From Puffinus mauretanicus (taxonomy: Eukaryota; Chordata; Aves; Procellariiformes; Procellariidae): DNA of 64,000 nucleotides. Each line of letters opens with the position of its first letter. Position 1 is the first letter of the stretch. Positions 43,042 through 54,639 of this stretch are shown piece after piece. The DNA lies in NCBI GenBank assembly GCA_023333565.1, contig JAJKFH010003762.1:3688501-3752500 (forward strand). Reading direction: 5' to 3'. Both the position numbers and the translations under genes were made by a program. A model generated the notes under the pieces. It was not told the origin of the DNA. It did not search any database and saw only the letters and a list, made by a program, of their open reading frames with translations.

Positions 43042-44137
43042 CTGTGAACACAAGAGTTGAAATACGGCATGATTTTTGTTTAGGCTTTCTGGCCCAATAA
43101 AATTTAACCCTAAACTTAGGTGTTGAACAGGTAAAAGATTAGACATGTTTCCTTCAGGTTACTACAGATATATTTTTTTATAACTTCCAGAACTGCTTTT
43201 ATTTACCACTAACAGGAATTTCAGCTGAAGTTGTCACTGTTACAAATCTTACAAGGTCTACATTTATTTTCCTTTCCTTAAACCTATATGCACAGATCGA
43301 CTGTCTAGAACTGATTAAAAAAAAAGATTATATATTAATTGGATCACACATTTACTAGTTTACTTTCTAGATATTTTCAAGATATATTTGTCAAAATTTT
43401 ATCTTCTTTTTTTTTTTGAAACATTCAATGACACTTACAAAATAGCAACCTAAAAATCTAAATAATCGTCTAATTATGGTATCACCAGTGGACATTTATG
43501 ACTTCACAGACTACAACTACAGGCTCCAAAATAGGAAAGTGTTTATGCACATAATTAATATTCTGTTGGACAATATGCACTTCAGATATGTGTGTCTGAA
43601 AAAGGAACTGAAGAAAGGGGAGGGTGAAAAAAAGGTTCATAAACAATCCACATTTATTTCTTAGAGCTGCACTAGTGTCTAACTGAAAGAAATTATTACT
43701 AGAAATAAAGCATGAAGGTATACCAGTCACTGATCTAATCTGGTAGTGAAGTTCTTTCATTATGTTGTTCTTGTTGTGTTCAACTAACAACTATTAACCC
43801 TCCAAAGGGAAAAAAACCACCCTTCATGCATAACAGATCAGAAGTAGGTATGCCTTAAGCAAGTTTCCAGAGAATGCCAAATAAACATGTGGATATAAAT
43901 GAAAGTGAGACATTGCTAATTCCCAGTTATCATGTTTGATCATAATTCCTCATTAAAAAAAAAAAAATGAAAAGGAGAAACCAAATTACAAAAATATACT
44001 AACTTAAATATTGAGACACTTAATCCAAGCCCTTCTGCTATCTACACAAATCCATACCAAAAAGACGTGACTAAACTGCCAAACAGAATGCACGTGTCCC
44101 CAAATCAACACTTGCCATTCCTCTAAACTCACAGTAC
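43042..44137 (-). other. LRBA: LRBA intron of 1096 bp
   Basis: GT-AG intron between the two PH exons (donor GTACTG, acceptor TTCACAG). No repeat or regulatory structure recognised. Confidence 0.85.
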
Positions 44138-44255
44138 CTCTATTTGCCATGAATATCTCCAGTGCTGTATTTTGCAAAAGATAACGTCGGGAAAAGATAG
44201 ATCGAATCTCTGAAAAGAGCCATTTTCCATGGAGTCCTTCTGTATATGCCAGAAT
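44138..44255 (-). CDS. LRBA: LRBA PH-like domain exon (ILAYTEGLH...EIFMANR)
   Basis: 118 bp: 39 codons plus one base, starting in phase with [20 protein letters not shown], then [19 protein letters not shown], and ending with the first G of the next Val codon. The acceptor has a strong pyrimidine tract (TCTCTCTGTCTCTTTTTGCTAG) and the donor is [31 protein letters not shown] is the conserved central part of the PH-like domain preceding BEACH in LRBA and NBEA. The preceding exon (SELYFEVD-type sequence) was not found in the window. Confidence 0.97.
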
Positions 44256-46379
44256 CTAGCAAAAAGAGACAGAGAGAGAATGTTTAAATATGTTGTCAGT
44301 ACAAGTAATATCTTGTAATAAAGAAGCTGACCCACAAACATGGATTCTACCAATTACATGCAAAACCTGCAGCAAAATTAAAATATGCTTAAACTTCAAA
44401 TCATGCTATGAACCTACAATGGATTTTTTTGAGTCCTAAATTCAACTACTCGTGTCAAGGATTTTAAAAATTTGCTTGTATTTTTTCCTTTAAAGACAAC
44501 TGCCTATTTTCCATAACCAACAGAGTTTCAGAAACATTATGAAATGTTTGGCACTTCAGCAAAGCATAAAAACATATTCTGAAATGTATTACTAGTGCCA
44601 TTAGATGTATCTGCACTCACTTTAATGTTGTAATAACAGGCCTGTAAAAAATAAGCAAGAAAAAATGTCTTTAAAGAAAAAAAATGTTCCTTACTTTTAG
44701 CGTTAAGGCAACATTCATTAATTCTGGAACTATAAAGGTTGGCTGTATAAGAGGTTAAGTATCATTTTGTCAGCTAAGGTTAAACACAAACCTGCAAATG
44801 AACTCAGCATAATCTCTCTATGGAGTAAGCGGTTGTCAAAGTAACTTGTTACAATTCCTGTCATCCCATCTGACAGACACAGATGCTTAGTCTGCCTTCA
44901 CAATTCAAACTAATCCCATTTTCAGTCCGCAGCCACTTTGTTTCTTTGTTGCTTCACTTTTTCCTTTTCATTTCAAAGCTTAATTATGTAAGTGTTAAGG
45001 GACAGCGAGATTGGACACTTCTCTGCCTCAGATTAACAACACTTAACTGAAGGAAAATCTGAGATTTGTCAATTTTTGCAAACACAAAAGCACTTAACAG
45101 AAATCCATCACAGAAAAGGAGATTCAGATATAATCCTCGTTAACATCACTCTTACTAGAATTTCACTTGAGCAATATACTGTGCATAAAAAAGAAAAAGT
45201 GAAATTTAAGCCTTTAACATAACAAAGACTGTTGATGAACCCAATCATTTGTTTATAGATTTTTAACAAAGGAGGATTTTGCCTCACATGTAGCATATAT
45301 TCACAAATAACCTGCATTTTTGAAGCACGGAGAGCAGAAGCACCATTATAAAAGCACTACACAATACAGTATAAAATACTGTACCACTTTTGTGAATTAA
45401 AAGCAAACAAGACTGGCAAACCAAAAGCAGATAGCACAGATGATCAGAATGTACAAAGCAAACCATATCCCACACCTTCTTTCTTTTTACCTAATCCCTC
45501 ATCCTCCCCTCAACACAAGTGCCACAGACAACTTCTCTCCCAACACCCACACACACACAGAAAGAGAAGGAAAAAATGAATAATTATTCTGATACAGAAT
45601 TCTAGAAATGCAGTGAAAGGACCAGAGATTGTCAATGGTTGCTAACCATTTCTGCAACTGGGGAACTAAGAGTCTTGGGCCACGCTGACACGCTCCATAC
45701 CACATCCATAACCCATCCACACTTACTGGCAGATCTGTGTGATTCGATGGTGCTATTCAGAACCACTGCAGCTGGCTTTTGTCACATGCATACAAATATT
45801 CTTTGAAGAGCACAACATCAAAAGAGGTAACAAAGGAGACAAAGTTGCAGCGCTTGTGTACAAAAATCTCTTAGTACTTTTGCTAGTATGCACCCATCTC
45901 ACAATCGTGAAATGGGAGCTTATAATTTCAATGGTTATTTTTTGAGACAGACAGGAATGTGATGACCTCCGCTTTTCTGTAGAAACAATTAAAACACAAC
46001 AGCCTGCTTGTCACTATCAATCTGTGCATTGCAAATTCAAACACTTCTTACATGGATACTGTGAGTAAAATCAGCAAGTTAAGTAATGAAGTATTACTTT
46101 TACCCTGCGAAGCGAGTGTTTTTTCTGACAGTGGAAACCCTGCACACGGCCAAAAGCTTGCTGCGTGTAGCTTCTTCAAAATTGGAAGGAAAAGCACCGA
46201 CTTGAAAACAGCAGAGGCGGTTTACATTGTGCACCTTGTACAGCCATGATAAAGTTATTGAATTCAGAATAACAGGATTTACAGCAGAAACTGGAACTGC
46301 ACTGCAGAAACACTACCAGTCACCGCTGTAACAATGCTTTTAACCACTCATTAACAGAAGTTATCAGGAATGAGAAGCA

Positions 46380-46630
46380 GCTGAGGCCTAGCCGAGCAAG
46401 GCCTTCATTTCAAGTTGGAATAGCGTCTGCCTGGTCTGCAGCTTCACTTCAAAGTCTCTGGAGTTCAATTAAAACTGGATTAGGTGGAAGCAGACCTTCT
46501 TTGGGACACTCTGTTCTCTGAAACTCCAGGCACACTGACAGCACCCTAGACAGAGGTCTAGCCCGCCAATGAACCAGTTGCTATGGAAACTGCATCATTA
46601 CCACTGCTCCGCGCTCATCACACCACCTAT
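46380..46630. promoter_or_regulatory. Candidate regulatory element with RFX X-box and CCAAT box
   Basis: A near-perfect RFX X-box, GTTGCTATGGAAAC, lies at 46577-46590. A CCAAT box (46566-46570) sits 6 bp upstream of it. The same block carries CAATTAAA (46466-46473, homeodomain type) and GGATTA (46477-46482, OTX/PITX type). Composition is less AT-rich than the surrounding intron. RFX and NF-Y sites are often paired in promoters and enhancers. No CpG island, TATA box or ORF marks a promoter, so an intronic enhancer is more likely. Target gene unknown; a nearby nested gene such as MAB21L2 is an inference. Confidence 0.4.
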
Positions 46631-49600
46631 AGTAGATGAAAGGTCCAGAAGACAAACATGTTGTTTTCATGTGTATTACTAAGTATTCCTTATGAAAATC
46701 CAATTCAACCTTTTATTCCCTGTCAAGTATCTGATTTTATTAACAGAACCTCTTAGTTGTAGAAATTTACTCACTTCAAATTAAATTCAGCGTTTTTATT
46801 CTGGCAAAGGGATTTTTTTTTCCATTTTTTTTAATCAGTGTTATCACTTCTGATATTATCAGAATTACAACTTTCAAAAACTATTTTCGCATTTGCCTCT
46901 TTTCATCCGTAAGCCACACAACACAGAATTCTACTTAAGAATTTAAGAACAATTATCTTCTTCATACTATGGCACAATATGTTGAGTTTAAAAACGACTC
47001 ATTTATTTCTGTCTTTTGTCACCATCAGTTTTGGAACAACTTCTGGAGCAAAGATTAATGAGGAGGTACAATCTAATTTAATCTGCACAAATAGTACCAC
47101 CTTCCCCACATGAAAAAGTATTTATAGAATTTCAGTTGATTCAACACATCAGATTGAAGTTTAATCTACTGCACGTTTCATTTATTTCAAAAGATACTGC
47201 ACCTTACAGAAGGAAATTTATACAGTTTACCATCTCATTTAAAAATACTTAAAATAAACAAATGAGCCAATTGTAAAGTTCTACGGTTCCAAAAATCTCA
47301 TTAGACAAACTGCTCTGTGATTAGACTTTGGCAACACCAGATGAACAGACGGCATGACAACACTACTAAAAATACAAAATTACTTTCACCCTTGCATGAA
47401 GTCCCTTCTTCACTTCAAGTAATAGAAATGAAGGTCTAAACCTGTAATCAGTATCTACTCATGCCGCAGGCCATGACACCTCACGGCTGGAAGAAACTCC
47501 CCAAGAAACTAGTAAGGTAAAGAACAGCCAGCTTCAATTGCCACTTCGAGGAGATTCTGAAATCAGAGTTGCATGAAAAATCAGGTAGCATAGTGCTGAT
47601 CACGAATGAAGATCATACATAAAGAAGTCCTCTCCTCATGATTCATAGTTGTGTACCAGCTAATTCCCCAACACTAAAAGGCTCCCTTGGAAGCTATTCT
47701 GTCATTTTACAGTTTTGAAAACAAATGCCCCACCCTACCTTTTCTGCAAAACCCTCCTTGAATGTTGATCATAAACAATGTCTCTCGTAAAAGATTACAT
47801 GGAATAGTTAAAAGATACCATCACTACAGCTGCCTCCCGAAGTAGAAAAGTAATGTTTTACTGAAGACTAAATGAACATTTTGCTTTACCTTTTAAGCAA
47901 ACCAATCAGCTATCGTATATTTTATTTTATTTTAGAGAAAAGTACTATTGATCTTGAAAATGTGAATAGGCTAGAAGTAATTAAGTCTGCAAATGGGTTA
48001 TAGAACTGAAACAGTAATTGAATAATTGTATTACTTTAACATGCCAGCCAATTTAACTGCCACGAGTAAAATAAAAACTAAATAGCTTATTTAAAAAGCT
48101 GATGCACATTTGTATATTTCTGAAAAAAGTTACGATGTACCAGACCCAAAAAAAAACACAAACCAAAACACCAAATAAATAAAAAAAGCATTTAATATGC
48201 ATTTAAATTTGATTGCAGTTGAGAGATGAAATCCATAAATACATTCTTCTAGCAGCATTCTCTGTCATTTGGGGTGATTTTTGTTCAGGAAGGCAAAATT
48301 ACAGCACTTAGAGGTTACAAAACCTGACTCTCAGTTCATGAGAACCTGGATCTCCATCGCAATCTCAGCCTTGCAACTGAGGATCCTCAGATCCTATTGT
48401 CCAGGTACTATTTAGTTCCTGGCCACAGGATTCATGGTGAAAGGGTCTTACTCTGCTCTTTGTTTAAATACGTCCAAGTACAACCAAACTAATAGGGAAT
48501 CAGATCAGATTATTAATAATTTTAAATATCCAAATGCTCTTAAATAAATCACAATGCTTATTAGTTTATTTTGGATTTCTCTAGAGAACAACGAAAAAGA
48601 TGTTCATACACAACCGGCCACTGAAATCCACAGGCAAACAGTAGTAGTCTCCCATCCAGTCCCTCCTATGAGCACACACAGTCTGCTATACAATCTTGTT
48701 CAGCATTTTCATGGGTGACAAACTCAATTAAACATATTCATTACTTTAATGTTCCACTAGACAGTTTTACCCAGCATAAAAAATTTAAATAAATAAATAA
48801 ATACTCTGTGACCTTTGTATCGATCAGAGCAAAATGGCTTATGCCTGGGTGTGGGTGGTGAAGGGATTGGGGAGGGGGGTGGTAAAGGACTCTTATGTTT
48901 TCTCTTCCAATTACTGGAGGAGATGATAAAACCACAGCAAATGATGTATCAGCTCATTTTATCTTATCGCTTTGGGGCTAGGTGACAATGAAGTTCATAT
49001 TTCACTGGTTCCCATTGAAGATTGTGAAAATTACTTGCCCTTATGACCTGAAATTTCACTGGAAGACAGAAATTTCTCTTCTGCAAAGTAATGCAATTTT
49101 TCAAATGTCAACCTTTAGCCCAGCTTTAAAAATTAATTTCATTTATATTAACCAATGATATTGATATTTTCACAGAATGCTCTTTGATACATGAACCACC
49201 GACTAGCAAATTGATATGCTCTAGAAGGATAAAATTATTTTATCTGAAGCTGCTGGGGACAGACAGATTTAACACAAACTGAAATTCCTATTTCTCAGTA
49301 TCTATTTATACTAGCCTATATACCTTAAGGCCTCTGGACCTCTAAATAATTTGATCTTTAGTTAGGACTTAGTTTTGTTTCTAGATCTATTCAGTTTTGA
49401 ATAATTTCTATGTACGCGATATACAAATAAAAGCATCATCTGTTTGGAAATGAATAAAGTCTAACTGTCACAGACCAGAGACCAGTACACGAGTGATGAC
49501 ATGAAAAATACTTCCCAGATGATTAAAATAGAGGAACGCACAACTGTATTTTCTCTCTTTATCCAAAGTGAAAAAAGCACACAATGCAGATTTTCTGAAA

Positions 49601-50209
49601 GTGGCCTTCTACTAATGACAGATAACCTTCTCCCTGACTATCAAGATCTAACTTGGAAAAAAATTTATCATGGGAACCTGTATTCAGAACTTTTCTGATT
49701 TGACTATGAGGTTCTAAACACCTCCCATGGACTAATAAAACTGCGAACTATGTTAGCAAACTTAGTACCAACTATCTTACTCTTTTCTACTGCATCCAGT
49801 ATTTCGCAAACAATTTTTTTCCCCTTTTGATTAATCCTGCTGACTCTTAGGGAGCAGGAGTTCATTACCACTGGCAGACAACATTTAATCAACCCAAAGA
49901 ACAAGAAGATCTGACTGCTTAAGATAGGTATGTAAGTCAAATTATGCAGCCTAGAAAGCAGAAGTTCAAGAAAATGAATATAGGTTTGGGTGGCTGTCCA
50001 AGCCCTACAAGGTTAAGGATGTAAAGTTGTGCCTTTCTTTGGAAGATAAGACAGCAGGCTTATTTATGATAAAAATGAGCCAGAATTGTAAGAATTCACA
50101 GATTCTCGTAGGAGTTGACTGATGTCTTGATTTAGTGAGTCTGTTACATTCTGATTTAAGAGTTAGTAGGATGTGCTCATCAAGAGGTAGATACAAAAGG
50201 CTCATCCAG

Positions 50210-50460
50210 CTGTTTACATCATCTGGGACAGTTTGCCATCAGAAATTAACAATTTATAAATGATTCGGCTCACACCTTCTGAAACACTGGTTATTTCAGC
50301 TTCTGTATCCACCCTCAGGTTCTATCGCTAACTCAAGAAAAAGCTAGGTAAACAGCGATCAACCAGTTGTTCGCCGGCAGGTGTGAAACAAATTGATAGA
50401 CTCAGTGTGTTTCCAATAAACATGCATGCAAATTATAACTATCAATTCCTGAGATGCAAA
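50210..50460. promoter_or_regulatory. Candidate element with T-box and octamer sites
   Basis: AGGTGTGAAA (50379-50388) is an exact match to the consensus T-box half site. ATGCAAAT (50426-50433) is an exact POU octamer. Around them is non-repetitive, moderately CpG-containing DNA (TTCGCCGGCAGG). The clustering within 55 bp suggests a developmental enhancer. No alignment was available to test conservation. Confidence 0.3.
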
Positions 50461-51258
50461 ATGCTACAAAGTAAGAATTAGCAATAATTTATTACTGAGA
50501 CTACCAAGGGCAGCCTTTCTAAAGCAATCTCCCACATATCTCAGACACACTGAAAAAGCAGTGTGGCTACCAACTCAGCTCACAAACCATGAACTCTAGA
50601 AATGTCAATGCAACACCTGCAAGCAGCAAAAATATATATAAGAAAACAGAAATTCATGACAGGGCAGGGTTTTTTTATGTGATATTTTAGACAGGCAGCT
50701 CTCTAGCCAATCATCCTCTTTTCACTTGCCTCAATAATTTTTGTTTTATTCATAATACACTTGCAATGCGATTTTGCAAAAGTGTGGCAAAAAAAAAATC
50801 ACCACACAAAACATCACTTTTAGATCACATGAAGGTCATCAAGAAAAAAGAACCTGGAAGTTCCTTACTCCAACTTCTATTTATTTATGGCAGTGTTTAT
50901 AATCCGTACACATAAAGAAGGAGAATGGCGACAATTTTTACTCTATCAGGGTTACCTATTTATGCTATTTGCTATAGCATTGATGTTAATACCTACACAG
51001 ACCTCGTATACCTAGTAAGTAAAAAGATACAGACAACATATCGTAACTAAGATATCTTCTAATCATACAGAAATCTCAGAATAGTCATAAGCATAAATGG
51101 TATAAAGGAACCTTTGAGATGTGCATTGTGCCTTCCACATTGAAGTATGAATCACTCTGTTTATGCCTCACATGAGTGCGTCTGTATGGATCTAGATTTG
51201 CTTATAATCTTTGCTTAAATTAGCTAAGATTGAAGATACTCTTATGAAAGCGCCTTGG

Positions 51259-51295
51259 TACACACACACATGTACGGTCACACGTGTGTGTGTGT
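51259..51295. repeat. CA/TG inverted repeat with 8-13 bp loop
   Basis: TACACACACACA (51259-51270) is followed by a short spacer containing ACATG/CACGTG-like words, then TGTGTGTGTGTA (51284-51295). The two arms are reverse complements, so the DNA can form a hairpin or cruciform. Both arms are alternating purine-pyrimidine tracts with Z-DNA potential. It probably arose from a microsatellite inversion. Confidence 0.85.
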
Positions 51296-54200
51296 ATGTG
51301 TGCACATATTAAAATAGGAGTGAGAGACTGCATAAAAGCATAACATATAGTTATGCACAGTGGGTAAATAGAGTATTTTCTCATTTTTTCCTTCATTAGT
51401 TCATAAGTTTTAAAATTTGGAGAGTGCTTTTAATCCATTCTAATTAATAAGTACAATTCTGGCTAGTCTTGATGTCCGCACAAATTGACAGATTCCATAA
51501 CCCCTTTGAACTGCATTAAATTATACAACTTCATGATTTCATGTGTCAATGAATTCCGTCAGTTAAATGGACGTGTAAACAGTGTAAATACTAAAAAAGC
51601 TAGTTTTGTTGATTTCATTTTGCATACATTGAAAAAAATAACATTACCCACAAAACCTCAAGAAGAGAGTTTAAGCGTCACTGCGCAAAATTCAGTGAAA
51701 CGATTTCTCACTGTAGAAGCTGTCGAAGAAGCTTATTACATTAAGTTGTGGAATTTGGATCAAAAATGCTGAAATAAAGCATTATTAATATTAAGCCTCT
51801 GTAGTAATGAATTCCATGCTAGCTACCCTATATGAGACAGAATTTTGGAAAATTAGGTGGGGAAACTCCATTTGCCATTGTTTTACCTATGCAACTAAGG
51901 AGCAGGTGTCTAGACCTCTCAAAAAAATCCCTCGTAACTCTCTTATTTTGGTGCTAACCACATAACTTTGTATCAGTACAAATGTTGCTACCTCGTTACT
52001 TAGCTCACTTTCAAGTTTATTAATACAGAAAACTAAAGGACAAAGAACGGGAATCTTTAAATGTACCAAATTTTGCCTTTGTGAAAACTGATCATTTAAT
52101 TTGTCTTCCTGTCTCCTTGTGAGTTAAAAAAAGGAAATACAAATTCAGATTGTGATCATCTGAAAGTGATCATTATGGAAATGTTTTATTATTGGAAATG
52201 AGGTTATAAAACAAAAACTCATTGAAAACTTAACGTCAAAGGTTTTTAGTATACTCCCTAGCGCTGGGTATTACCATTAAGCAAAAAACAGATGTATGTT
52301 TTTGAGGTGATAAGTATGACCATGATCCAAATTTTGCCAATGTACTTAAAACATAATCATATAGAAAGCTTCCTAATAGAAGTAAGACAATATAGGACTC
52401 ATTCAGCTGCAGTTTATGAGGAAGATACCCAGGTGTGTGTCTATGAAATAAGTGAGTTAAAAATACTCTTGAAGAATACTAGCAACGACTGTTTTTAACA
52501 ATCCTGCATCTGAACTCTCCAGTACAGGATACCTTTGAAGGGTCTCAAGATCAGGTTTCTTCCTGGAAAGATTTTACGCAACGAAGGGTATCAATTCTTT
52601 TTGTTCCTTGTATAAGACAACTGAAGCAAAATTAGAGAAAGCAAGTGGCAGGGATGCGGCCTCATCATCTATGATTAATCACTCATGCTGAGATCAGTTT
52701 GATTTTCAGTCAGCCTGTTTTTTGTACAATCAAAACCGATTTGTGGGAATTACTGTCTTCTTATTCTCTCCTACACCATCAGATCTAAGTCTCTTTGGAC
52801 AGGTCCCTCTTTTCATAATTCTGAGAAAATTTTTTTTTTTTTTTGCTTGCATATCAGAAGCATCTTCTAATATTTGACAAACTTGTAACAATTAAAATTA
52901 CAACACTTAGCAGAGGACTTTGCCCTTTCCGATTTTGAACAGATTGTGCTGTTGTGCTTTGCTCACCTTATTTCTACTAGTGGCTCAAATCTATGCCATG
53001 ATGTTGTAACACTATTGCAATAAAAAACCTCTCTAAACTATTTAAGGGATTTCAGAACAAGCCCTAAAAGCTTTCTCTTGTTTAAAAGATGGAAGTACCT
53101 GAGAAAGTCAGAAAAGGAATCAGCCAGAGATTCTTTTTTTATGACAAGACAGTATTACCATGTTTAAAGTTCTGGTTGGTCCCTCTTCTTTTCTAAAATT
53201 CCTAGTGCAGACAAGCCTTGGAGATAATCTTTATCAGACTACATTGGTTGATCTCTAAGAAGTATAGAGTCTGAAAACTAGGACAATTGCCAGACTAATG
53301 ACTCACAGCAGTTCATATCCACAGCAGTATAACTAGATATGGTGAAAGGTAATATACAGGAGCATGTATATATATTTTGCTCTGCAAAAGCAGAGCACAG
53401 AAAACAATGTAGAAGCTATCTTCGTTTTGCTGTCTTTTAAAGGTATTTAGCCAGTACGTTTTTTTAAGAAAAACAAGGTTCATGTTTGCTGTAAGTGTCT
53501 CTTCAAATTCCTGTTTTGAGCAGCAAATCAGAATAGTCACATTAGATTTCCCACTGCTGTGCCCTGCACCTGCCTATTTGACCACTTCCAGGACGTGACT
53601 TCTCCCACGGGCTGCTTCTCTATGTATCCAGCAAAGGTCTATCCAGCCACGTGCAAGTGGAAGCAGCAACTACAGCCAAGAAAAAAGAGAACTAATGCAC
53701 CTGCAATACTGGCAGTTGTCCAGCGTCTGCCATTTTCATGTGATCTTGCAGAAGATGGGTGAGGAGAAGAAATCAAATGGGCAACGAAAAAATAAGTTTC
53801 AATGCCAAAAAGAAGGATTTTTTTAATTGATGACCTGTAAGCTGACCTTCATATCCCTTCATCAGAAACAAAACAAAAACAAAAAAACACCCCCACACAT
53901 CTGGCAGGAAGCTAGAGTACCAGTCATCATGAAAGACTGCATCTGATCAGCTCATTAATGGGAACCAAGCCCATACATAGAAGAACAGATGTGCCTCTTG
54001 TAGGCAAAGGAAAAAGTCAGACTCCAGAGCTGCCAATCCAGCAGTTTACATTAAAAGATTTTGTCTTATGTTTTATGAAAGATATGGCACAGAAGGTGCT
54101 GCTTGCAAAGGGATGGGAATGTAAAAATGGCTTAATGCCACCTTTGTGCTGCACAGACTCTAGACTGCTGCAGGAACCAAATCCCCTTTGAGTAAACTGG

Positions 54201-54639
54201 AGCAGCTGCAGTGGCTGCTGTGTAATTACATACATTTGCCTTATTTGGGATGCCTGGTGGCTGCCCCAGAGCTCAGGACTGTATAGTACTTAATGCTATA
54301 GAAATTTTCCCTCCTGCTCTCAAAAGTTGGGACAGAAGATAGCAGAGTGCTGCTAATAAACCCTCCACTGCTCAAGCGCTTCTCCACTCACTGCTAGTTC
54401 ATTTATTGTAAACCAAAGCAGAATACAGGCATGACAAAAACGTAGAGAAATTCTTCTTAGTTATCCAAGGACACGTCCCCTACGTGCACTTTTTTTAATG
54501 AAGACCCACATGAGTATACCTTATATTTTGTATCTGTATTCTTACATTTATCTTATATTCCTGTAAAAGCAGATTAATTTCTCAGGTAAAGGAACTGACT
54601 ATAATCAGTCAGTGACAAAGGTTTTGCTATGGCCTGTGA

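Noticed and set aside
46052..46249. Possible upstream LRBA exon
   Set aside because: It is on the plus strand and reads nothing like the SELYFEVDEED-type sequence expected before ILAYTEGL.
51485..51772. 95-codon plus-strand ORF, protein-like in composition
   Set aside because: No recognisable domain, no promoter, splice or polyadenylation context, and a length within chance for AT-rich DNA. It would need transcript evidence.
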